DNA of 64,000 nt. Source: Chryseobacterium indologenes (GTDB lineage Bacteria; Bacteroidota; Bacteroidia; Flavobacteriales; Weeksellaceae). Below the pieces are notes generated by a model that worked only from the letters and a program-made list of their open reading frames with translations, was not told the origin of the DNA and searched no databases. Positions 35,876 to 42,945 of the stretch are shown piece by piece; the first letter of the stretch is position 1, and each line of letters opens with the position of its first letter. The translations under genes and the position numbers were made by a program. Location of the stretch: positions 1-64,000 of the forward strand of contig DJTE01000048.1 of NCBI GenBank assembly GCA_002439165.1, read 5' to 3'.

Positions 35876-36562
35876 ATGAGCAACAGAATATTATTAGTAG
35901 AAGACGATCAGAGTTTCGGAGCTGTGCTTAAAGATTACTTAACGATCAATAACTTTGAGGTAACCCTGGCAACAGATGGAGAGCAAGGACTGAAGGAATT
36001 TACAGAGAACGAATTCGATATCTGTATTTTTGATGTGATGATGCCGAAAAAAGACGGGTTTTCATTGGCTGAAGATGTGAAAAAAATCGATAAAAATACC
36101 CCAATCATCTTCCTTACGGCAAGAAATATGAGAGAGGATATTCTTAAAGGTTACCAGCTTGGGGCTGATGACTATATTACGAAGCCATTCGACACAGAAC
36201 TTCTCCTGTATAAAATCAAGGCCATTCTTCAGAGAAGCTCTACCCTGGAAAATGAAGAACAGGAACAGTTCAAGATCAGTAATATTTTCTTTGACTCTAT
36301 GCTGAGACAGCTTAAAGTAGGCGATAAAGAGTACAAACTTTCGCCAAAAGAGAATGAACTTCTTAAACTTCTATGCATCCACAGAAACGATTTCATGCCG
36401 AGAGATCTTGCTCTGAGAAAGATATGGAAGAAAGAAAATTACTTTACCGCAAGGAGTATGGACGTATATATTGCCAAGCTGCGTAAGCTTCTGAAGGATG
36501 ACGAAGGTTTGGAAATCATCAACGTACACGGAGAAGGTTTCAGACTTTTGGTTAAAAATTAG
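35876..36562 (+). CDS. response regulator, OmpR/PhoB type
   Basis: 228 residues from the ATG at 35876 (MSNRILLVEDDQSF); another in-frame ATG at 35864 would add four residues. The receiver domain has acidic DD at 10-11, the phosphorylation site Asp53 (CIFDVMMPKKDG) and Lys in DYITKPFD. The C-terminal winged helix (FKISNIFFDSMLRQL to VHGEGFRLLV) binds DNA. It pairs with the histidine kinase upstream and is followed by a terminator. Confidence 0.92.
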   Translation: MSNRILLVEDDQSFGAVLKDYLTINNFEVTLATDGEQGLKEFTENEFDICIFDVMMPKKDGFSLAEDVKKIDKNTPIIFLTARNMREDILKGYQLGADDYITKPFDTELLLYKIKAILQRSSTLENEEQEQFKISNIFFDSMLRQLKVGDKEYKLSPKENELLKLLCIHRNDFMPRDLALRKIWKKENYFTARSMDVYIAKLRKLLKDDEGLEIINVHGEGFRLLVKN

Positions 36563-36586
36563 ATCTAAAATCCGATTATAAATAAA

Positions 36587-36624
36587 AAATTAGCAAAACA
36601 ATTGAAAATGTTTTGCTAATTTTG
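36587..36624 (+). terminator. terminator of the first two-component operon
   Basis: Perfect 14-pair stem AAATTAGCAAAACA / TGTTTTGCTAATTT with an eight-base loop. Its right arm and tail include TAATTTTG (36617-36624), a -7-type element 16 bp before the next ATG, so terminator and promoter may overlap. Confidence 0.82.
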
Positions 36625-36640
36625 TTTCATACGATTGGAT

Positions 36641-37264
36641 ATGAAAAATACACTTTTAGGCGTTATCGCTGTTTCCGTACTTGCTGTTTCATGTAAGAAA
36701 GATGAAAAAGCCACTTATCTGAAAGAAGAAGCAGGTGTACAGTCATCAGGTATGGCTGTGAATTCTCCTAAAGCCTCCCTGATGGATCAGGCAGGTATCC
36801 AGTCCAATACCAATCCCGCTCCTATGGCAACAGCCCCCGGAATGAATCCCCCGCACGGACAGCCTGGCCACCGGTGTGATATCCCCGTAGGACAGCCGCT
36901 CAATGGCACTCCGCCAGCTCCCGCTCCCAATAATGCAGCCACCAACAGCAGTAACAGCATCAATATAGATCCTAATTCCCTTTCACCAGGAAAAGTAATG
37001 ATCGACAATAACGGGAAGCAGGTAAAAACTGCTCCGGGAATGAATCCTCCTCACGGACAGCCAGGCCACCGATGTGATATTCCGGTAGGACAGCCTCTTA
37101 ACAGCAAACCCGCTCCGGCACCACAACCTGTACAAAACATAGTACAGAATACACCGGCTCCTGCACCCGCTCCGCAACCGACAGGTGAAAAACCTAAAGT
37201 AAACCCGGCTCACGGAGAACCCTGGCACAACTGCGCGGTAAAAGTTGGTGATCCTTTGCCATAA
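36641..37264 (+). CDS. His/Cys-repeat lipoprotein, candidate metal-binding
   Basis: 207-residue lipoprotein (lipobox LAVSC, Cys18) from the ATG at 36641; the frame is open from a TTG at 36635. It contains two near-identical copies of TAPGMNPPHGQPGHRCDIPVG (residues 64-84 and 130-150) and a third, degenerate copy near 187-205 (VNPAHGEPWHNCAVKVGDPL). The shared pattern is NPxHGxPxHxC, giving two His and one Cys per repeat, joined by Pro/Ala/Asn-rich flexible linkers. Copper or another soft metal is a reasonable ligand guess. The motif is widespread in Bacteroidota lipoproteins without a fixed function that I know of. The Cys-rich protein and the HMA receptor follow directly. Confidence 0.8.
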   Translation: MKNTLLGVIAVSVLAVSCKKDEKATYLKEEAGVQSSGMAVNSPKASLMDQAGIQSNTNPAPMATAPGMNPPHGQPGHRCDIPVGQPLNGTPPAPAPNNAATNSSNSINIDPNSLSPGKVMIDNNGKQVKTAPGMNPPHGQPGHRCDIPVGQPLNSKPAPAPQPVQNIVQNTPAPAPAPQPTGEKPKVNPAHGEPWHNCAVKVGDPLP

Positions 37265-37270
37265 ATTTCG

Positions 37271-37278
37271 TATTTTTG
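37271..37278 (+). promoter_or_regulatory. -7 element placed for a possible leaderless transcript
   Basis: TATTTTTG, a full TAnnTTTG match, ends 6 bp before the ATG of the Cys-rich gene at 37284. Transcription normally starts five to seven bases after this element, so the message might start at or next to the ATG. A convincing -33 TTTG at the right distance is absent. Confidence 0.45.
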
Positions 37279-37283
37279 CAGTC

Positions 37284-37643
37284 ATGAAGCTGTTTCACAT
37301 TCTTGCAGTTGTTTTTTGCCTGGGAATTTTTTTAGTTCCTAAGGACAGCTTCTATGCACAATCTATGCAGGAGACCTGCTGTATGGCAAAATCTGAGAAA
37401 AGTGACTGCTGTAAAGATCATTCTTCAAAAGAACATAATGACAGCAAAACAAAATCGTCATGCAATGATGACTGCTGCTCATCCTGTGTTGCATGCTATA
37501 CCTTTATAGAAACCCCTTTTTCAAAAAGTCTGCGCTTTGAACTTTCTTATTATAAGAAGAATAAAAATCCGCAGTTCCAGTATTCAGACCCCTATTTATC
37601 AGACCGTTTAAAGGAGATCTGGCAGCCGCCTAAAATAGGTTAA
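37284..37643 (+). CDS. Cys-rich small exported protein (HYC_CC_PP-like)
   Basis: 119 residues from the ATG at 37284. A signal peptide ends near residue 26 (PKDSFYAQ). The mature part has Cys pairs or singles at 32-33, 42-43, 60, 64-65, 68 and 71, set among Lys, Asp, Ser and His (SDCCKDHSSKEHN), then a less polar tail ending WQPPKIG. The layout fits the small Bacteroidota family labelled HYC_CC_PP, often found before HMA-containing TonB receptors. With ten Cys before residue 72 it is a plausible periplasmic metal chaperone. The HMA receptor follows 68 bp downstream. Confidence 0.78.
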   Translation: MKLFHILAVVFCLGIFLVPKDSFYAQSMQETCCMAKSEKSDCCKDHSSKEHNDSKTKSSCNDDCCSSCVACYTFIETPFSKSLRFELSYYKKNKNPQFQYSDPYLSDRLKEIWQPPKIG

Positions 37644-37711
37644 TTACCTTACGGAGTGTTCATTACATCTTTTAATGAACCGTTTTTTAATTAATCTAAA
37701 CTTTAAACAAA

Positions 37712-40414
37712 ATGAAATTATCTATTTCCAGGTTTATTCTTGGACTATTGATCCTGTCTGTACAATTTATATCAGCCCAAAATCTTACAAAAAACCGGTT
37801 TCAGGTAAAAGGAAACTGTGATATGTGTAAATCAAGGATAGAAACTGCGGCTAAAAAAGCAGGTGCCAAAACGGCCGTTTATTCTACTGATCTTCAACAG
37901 TTAACCGTAGAAACCGAAGCGAATATATCTACTGATGAAATTTTAAAGAAAGTAGCGGAGGCAGGCCACGACAACGAAAAATTCAAAGCATCCAACGAAA
38001 CCTATGAAAAGCTTCCCGGATGCTGTCACTATGAAAGAGATCTTCAGCCATCTGCAGCAGAACCCCAGCATCATAACCACGAGACTGATGCTAAAAAAGA
38101 CAATGAGTTCTATGTAAGAGGAAACTGTGGTTCATGTAAAGCCAGAATTGAAAAGGCTGCAAAAGGAGCCGGAGCAAATGCCGCAGAATGGAATGCCGAA
38201 AAGCAGACTGTCGTTCTGAATTTCGATCCTGCAAAAACCTCATCAGATAAAATTTTAAAAGCAATTGCTGACGCAGGACATGATAACGAAAAATTCAAAG
38301 CGTCAGATGCAGTTTACAATGGACTTCCTGGATGTTGTCTGTATGACAGGGAATTTACCTTCGGGGAAGCCAATCCAAAAGTTCATTATGAAGAAGGGAC
38401 CACAAAACATGAAGATCATAAAGAACATACGGCAACAGCTTCTGAAAAAGATCATTCCCAACATGAAAAAAGCATTGACGGAGTTGTCGTAACCGGTTCT
38501 AAAGCAGCAACTGCTTTAAGTAAAAAGGAAGCCGGGCTGGTTTTTAATATTGATAAAAAGGAGCTTTTAAAGGCAGCCTGCTGTAATCTGTCTGAAAGCT
38601 TTGAAACCAACGCGACAGTAGATGTTTCTTTCAGCAATGCGGTAACAGGAACCAAACAGCTGAAAATGCTGGGGCTTGACCAGAAATATACCAGCCTTAC
38701 CAAAGAACTTCTTCCGGAAATCAGAGGTCTGGCTTCTGCTTATGGGTTAAACTTTATTCCGGGAAGATGGATTGAAAGTATTCAGCTGACAAAAGGCGGA
38801 AGTACGGTTACCAATGGGTACGAGAGCATCACCGGGCAGATCAATACCGAGCTTCTGAAAAATGCCAAAGAGCCGGAAACTTCCCTGAACCTTTTCTCGG
38901 ATTTCAACGGAAGAGCGGAAGCCAATATCACCAGCGTATCTCCTATCAACGATAAATGGTCACAGACCTTCCTTCTACACGGAAACGGAACTTTCGGGAA
39001 TACGGATATGAATGATGACGGGTTTCTGGACAGACCGAAAGGGACGCAGATTAATGCCGCCTACCTGCTTAATTTCAATGATCTTGAAAAATCCGGTTTC
39101 GGATCTCATTTCGGAATCAATTTTATCAGGGATGAAAGAACGGCCGGACAGACCGGATTTGACAAAAAACTGCCCCAGGACAAGCAGTCGGCTTACGGTG
39201 TGGGTATTGATATTTCAAGATTCCAGGTATGGAACAAAACGGGTTATGTATTCAAAGGAAAGCCTTATCAGAGTTTAGGCTGGATGAATCAGTATGTATT
39301 CCATCAGCAGGACAGCTTTTTCGGGCTCAGAAATTATAACGGTCAGCAGCATACATATTATTCCAACCTGATCTTTGAAAGCATCATCGGAAATACCAAC
39401 CATAAGTATAAAGCGGGAGCCAGCTTTTTATATGACGGTTACAAGGAAACTTATTTAACGGATGATCTGAGAAGAAATGAAATTGTTCCCGGTATTTTTG
39501 CGGAATATACTTTAACAGGCTTAAAATATACGTTAGTAGCCGGTTCAAGGGTAGATTTCCATAATCTGGCAGGAACCCAGTTTACACCAAGACTTAATTT
39601 TAAATACGATTTCACTCCCCAGACAATTTTAAGGCTTTCTGCAGGAAGAGGATTCAGAACAGCTAATGTTTTTGCGGAAAACCAACAGTACTTTGCTTCC
39701 AACAGAAGTATTCAGATTCTTCCGAACAATGGGAACATCTATGGACTGAAACCGGAAATCGCATGGAACTACGGAGCCAGCTTACAGCAGGAGTTTAAGC
39801 TTTTCGGAAGAAAATCTACCGTAATCGCTGATTTTTTCAGAACGGATTTCCAGGATCAGGTGCTTGTGGACCTGGACAGATCTCCTCAGCAGCTTACGTT
39901 CTATAATCTGGAGGGAAAATCCTTTGCCAACTCTTTCCAGACTCAGTGGGATTTTACGCCTTTCAGAAATTTTGATGTAAGGCTTGCTTACAAATATTAT
40001 GATGTACAGGCAGATTATATCGGCGGAAGAAGGGAGATTCCTTTTATGGCCAAGCACAGGGGTTTCGTCAACCTTGCTTATGCTACCAGTAAAAATGATA
40101 AAGGCGGATTCTGGAGTTTTGATACTACGCTGAACTGGGTAGGAAAACAAAGGTTACCTGATACTTCCGGCAATCCTGCAGAATTTCAGCTTCCGGTGTA
40201 CTCCGATTCGTACGCTGTACTGAATGCCCAGATCTCAAGAAACTTCAACAAGAAGATCAGAGCGTATGTAGGGGGAGAAAATTTAACTTCTTATTATCAG
40301 AAAAATGCCATCGTTGATTTCAGGAATCCTTTCGGAAATTATTTTGACGGAGGAATGGTATATGCCCCGATCATGAAAGCGAATTTCTATGTGGGACTGG
40401 ATGTAACGTTTTAA
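37712..40414 (+). CDS. TonB-dependent receptor with two N-terminal heavy-metal-associated domains
   Basis: 900 residues. A signal peptide ends near 22 (QFISAQ). Two HMA-like ferredoxin-fold domains follow at about 28-106 and 132-210. Each has a CxxC metal motif (GNCDMC, Cys36/39; GNCGSC, Cys139/142), an AGHDNEKFKAS helix and a closing LPGCC pair (104-105, 208-209). Between and after them are His-rich linkers (PQHHNHE; TKHEDHKEHT and KDHSQHE). The plug carries another Cys pair (KAACCNLSESFETN, 290-291), then a full barrel to 900 ending NFYVGLDVTF. It should import a metal or metal complex, most likely copper. It is last gene of the presumed metal unit and is followed by a strong terminator. 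Confidence 0.9.
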   Translation: MKLSISRFILGLLILSVQFISAQNLTKNRFQVKGNCDMCKSRIETAAKKAGAKTAVYSTDLQQLTVETEANISTDEILKKVAEAGHDNEKFKASNETYEKLPGCCHYERDLQPSAAEPQHHNHETDAKKDNEFYVRGNCGSCKARIEKAAKGAGANAAEWNAEKQTVVLNFDPAKTSSDKILKAIADAGHDNEKFKASDAVYNGLPGCCLYDREFTFGEANPKVHYEEGTTKHEDHKEHTATASEKDHSQHEKSIDGVVVTGSKAATALSKKEAGLVFNIDKKELLKAACCNLSESFETNATVDVSFSNAVTGTKQLKMLGLDQKYTSLTKELLPEIRGLASAYGLNFIPGRWIESIQLTKGGSTVTNGYESITGQINTELLKNAKEPETSLNLFSDFNGRAEANITSVSPINDKWSQTFLLHGNGTFGNTDMNDDGFLDRPKGTQINAAYLLNFNDLEKSGFGSHFGINFIRDERTAGQTGFDKKLPQDKQSAYGVGIDISRFQVWNKTGYVFKGKPYQSLGWMNQYVFHQQDSFFGLRNYNGQQHTYYSNLIFESIIGNTNHKYKAGASFLYDGYKETYLTDDLRRNEIVPGIFAEYTLTGLKYTLVAGSRVDFHNLAGTQFTPRLNFKYDFTPQTILRLSAGRGFRTANVFAENQQYFASNRSIQILPNNGNIYGLKPEIAWNYGASLQQEFKLFGRKSTVIADFFRTDFQDQVLVDLDRSPQQLTFYNLEGKSFANSFQTQWDFTPFRNFDVRLAYKYYDVQADYIGGRREIPFMAKHRGFVNLAYATSKNDKGGFWSFDTTLNWVGKQRLPDTSGNPAEFQLPVYSDSYAVLNAQISRNFNKKIRAYVGGENLTSYYQKNAIVDFRNPFGNYFDGGMVYAPIMKANFYVGLDVTF

Positions 40415-40463
40415 ACCCGTCCACCCCATATATTTTACTGATTGTATACGTAAGAATATAATA

Positions 40464-40501
40464 AAGCTTATAGGTTTTTGAACCTATAAGCTTATTTTTT
40501 T
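40464..40501 (+). terminator. terminator of the metal-handling unit
   Basis: Perfect 13-pair stem AAGCTTATAGGTT / AACCTATAAGCTT with a TTTG loop and a T-run tail. Confidence 0.9.
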
Positions 40502-40752
40502 ATGCAATGTTCATTTAGCCGATCCGGAAGTATTGAAAACCATTGTAAATTAAATTACCCTAAAAAGATAAAAACAAACTCAGGACTTATTTTTAATGAC
40601 CTTCATAACTTTTTCCTCTCAGCTTCCAACCAGTCTGAATCAGATTTTTGTCCCGAACTGAGCTTATTTAAGGTTCTCTAAAATTGTTCTCAAATTTTGC
40701 CTGTATTAAAGTTCTGCGAGACCAACATATTAATCAATATAATTATCAGGTC

Positions 40753-40765
40753 GCTCCTACGGAGC
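40753..40765. repeat. short palindrome GCTCCTACGGAGC
   Basis: Stem GCTCC/GGAGC with a TAC loop. A second copy of the core CTCCTACGGAG lies 51 bp away. Similar palindromes are, as far as I remember, scattered between genes in Chryseobacterium-type genomes. Confidence 0.65.
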
Positions 40766-40800
40766 TCTCCTTAGATCATCTAATAAATGCTATAAACAGA

Positions 40801-40817
40801 GTACTCCTACGGAGCAC
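40801..40817. repeat. second copy of the CTCCTACGGAG palindrome
   Basis: Same 11-base core as at 40754-40764, with flanking GT/AC extending the stem after a mismatch, and preceded by CTATAAACAGAG. Confidence 0.65.
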
Positions 40818-40972
40818 TTAAAAAACTCACAGTATCATTTTTTTACAAAAATTTATACGTTGATCATCAGTTATAACACTTACTATAATAATATAATTCA
40901 GATTTTTTTATCCCGAATCGAGGCTATTTAGTATCCTGTAAAATTGTTTTCAAATAAAATTTAGCCAGCTCC

Positions 40973-42838
40973 TTACAAAGCTTTTGTATTATCATCCGGC
41001 GTATAATCCATAAAAAGATCTCCATCCAGCGTCACCGATTTCACTTTTTTCTTGATGGGAATAGCCAGATCTGTCTGCTTCTGGTTTTTCTCCCAGAGAG
41101 CGGGTGAAAAATGAAGTTTCTCTGTCGTTCCGTCTTCATAATTCAGAATAGCATCAAAAGGGATGGCAAATCCTCCCACGTTGTCTACGTTTACCGTAAG
41201 AAGATCATTAAGCTGTGAGGCCCCTTTTACTTTCAGATCAATATAATTATTGGTGTAGAACCAGTTATTGAAGAACCAGGTCAGGTTTTTGCCGGATCCT
41301 GTATTCATGGAATTAAAATAATCCCACGGAACAGGGTGTTTTCCGTTCCAGTTATCCATATAATGGTGTAATGCTTTTTTGAACAGCTCATCCCCCAGAT
41401 AATCTTTAAGAGCCAGATAGGAAAGAGAGGCTTTTACGTAGGAATTGTTTCCGTATCCTGCTCCGCTTACCTGCGTACTCATGGTAATGATCGGCTGATC
41501 CTGTTCTGCGGAAGGGTCTTTGATCCATTTTTTCACTCTGAAGTTTTTATAAAAATCTTTTGCTGCAGCTTCACCGTTCTCATCAATTCCGATGAGATAT
41601 TCCAGTGTGGTTGCCCAGCCCTCATCCATAAAAGCATACCGGGTTTCATTGATTCCCATGTAGAAAGGGAAATAGGTATGGGCAATCTCATGATCTGCCG
41701 TGAGTCTTGCATCCTGGAAATTATCCGGGATACTGCTGTCGTTGATCATCATTGGATATTCCATATCGGCATATCCCTGGATGGCGGTCATTACATTATA
41801 AGGATATTCCACGCCCGGCCAGTTTTTCGAGAACCAGTCTAAATTATAGCGCATCCAGTCTGTATAATGCTCAAAATCTTTAGCTCCTGTTTTGTAGGCT
41901 GCCTGCACGCTCGCTCTTTTGGTTTTCAGCTGAACACTTGCGGCATCCCAAACGTAATGACTGCTTAATGCAAAGCAGAAATCGGTAATATGGCTGGCTT
42001 TGAATTTCCAGACATTCCATTTGTTGGGTTTGGTCACTTTTCCGGATCTCATTTCCTGCTCAGTGGCAATATGTATCACTTTATCGCTTTTCAATGAGCT
42101 TTTATATCTTTTCAGATATTCCGGCTGAAGAACTGCTTCGGGATTCAGGAAATCCCCGGTAGCCCAGACTACAAAATTCTTCGGTGCTGTAATACTGAAA
42201 CTGTAATCATTAAAGTCGTTGTAAAACTCCTGCCTGTCGGAGTGTGGCAGCATATCCCAGCCATTATAGTCATCATAAACCGATATTCTCGGGAATGAAT
42301 AGGCTACGTAAAAGGTTTCAGGGTCAATCTGCCCTTCCCTTCCGCTCTGTACAGAAAGCGGATATTCCCATTCGATCTTAACCTCAGCTTTGGAACCTGC
42401 TTTAAGCGGTGTATTCAGTTTTACTTTTTCAACGGTACTCCAGTCGTCACTGTTGATGTTATACTTTTCACCATTCACAATGAATGATCTGATATGAAGG
42501 CCGGAAGACAAAAAATCCTTTGAAACAAAACCGGATCTTGGAGACTGCGGTTTATGAAGATTATTCACAAATCTTATCGCCAGCTCATTAAGCTGATCCG
42601 GGCTGTTGTTGCTGTATATAATCGTTTCTTTTCCTGAAACCATTTTTGTTCCTGCATCTACCTTTACGTCTACATTGTACACTCCTTTATTCTGCCAGTA
42701 ATTTTTGCCGGGTGCTCCGGAAATATCCCGGGTTCCCTTTTCATATGCTTTCTTGATGTTTCTCGGCATATACAGTTCCTGAGCAAAGCCCCATTGTATT
42801 GAAGCAGCAACCGCCAGGGCATAAAGAAGTCTTTTCAT
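40973..42838 (-). CDS. secreted M1 family metallopeptidase (first of two)
   Basis: 621 residues with a signal peptide ending near 19 (IQWGFAQ). The zinc site is HEIAH at 383-387 with the third ligand Glu406 (FMDEGWAT), the exact 18-residue spacing of M1 enzymes. Upstream, the substrate-binding motif reads YADMEYP where classic aminopeptidases have GxMEN. An N-terminal beta domain (50-300) and a C-terminal helical/beta part complete a shortened M1 fold. It should release N-terminal residues from peptides in the periplasm or outside. A minus-strand -7-like TAATTTTG lies at 42864-42871. A paralogue is at 52160-54097. Confidence 0.9.
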   Translation of the reverse strand: MKRLLYALAVAASIQWGFAQELYMPRNIKKAYEKGTRDISGAPGKNYWQNKGVYNVDVKVDAGTKMVSGKETIIYSNNSPDQLNELAIRFVNNLHKPQSPRSGFVSKDFLSSGLHIRSFIVNGEKYNINSDDWSTVEKVKLNTPLKAGSKAEVKIEWEYPLSVQSGREGQIDPETFYVAYSFPRISVYDDYNGWDMLPHSDRQEFYNDFNDYSFSITAPKNFVVWATGDFLNPEAVLQPEYLKRYKSSLKSDKVIHIATEQEMRSGKVTKPNKWNVWKFKASHITDFCFALSSHYVWDAASVQLKTKRASVQAAYKTGAKDFEHYTDWMRYNLDWFSKNWPGVEYPYNVMTAIQGYADMEYPMMINDSSIPDNFQDARLTADHEIAHTYFPFYMGINETRYAFMDEGWATTLEYLIGIDENGEAAAKDFYKNFRVKKWIKDPSAEQDQPIITMSTQVSGAGYGNNSYVKASLSYLALKDYLGDELFKKALHHYMDNWNGKHPVPWDYFNSMNTGSGKNLTWFFNNWFYTNNYIDLKVKGASQLNDLLTVNVDNVGGFAIPFDAILNYEDGTTEKLHFSPALWEKNQKQTDLAIPIKKKVKSVTLDGDLFMDYTPDDNTKAL

Positions 42839-42945
42839 GTCTCCAATTTTTAAAAATCGGTATCAAAATTAGCGAAAATGTGACACAGAATGACCATTTC
42901 TTTTATAATAATGTTTTATGGATATTAGTTTTACATTGAAATTAT

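Larger units (their letters stand above)
40645..40957. repeat. imperfect direct repeat of about 55 bp flanking short palindromes
   Basis: The unit at 40645-40699 (TTTTTGTCCCGAA... to CAAATTTTG) recurs at about 40903-40957 (TTTTTTATCCCGAA... to CAAATAAAA). Shared blocks include CAGATTTTT, TCCCGAA, TATTTA, TAAAATTGTT and TCAAAT in the same order. The palindromes at 40753 and 40804 lie between the copies. The rest of 40415-40972 has no gene. Confidence 0.65.
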
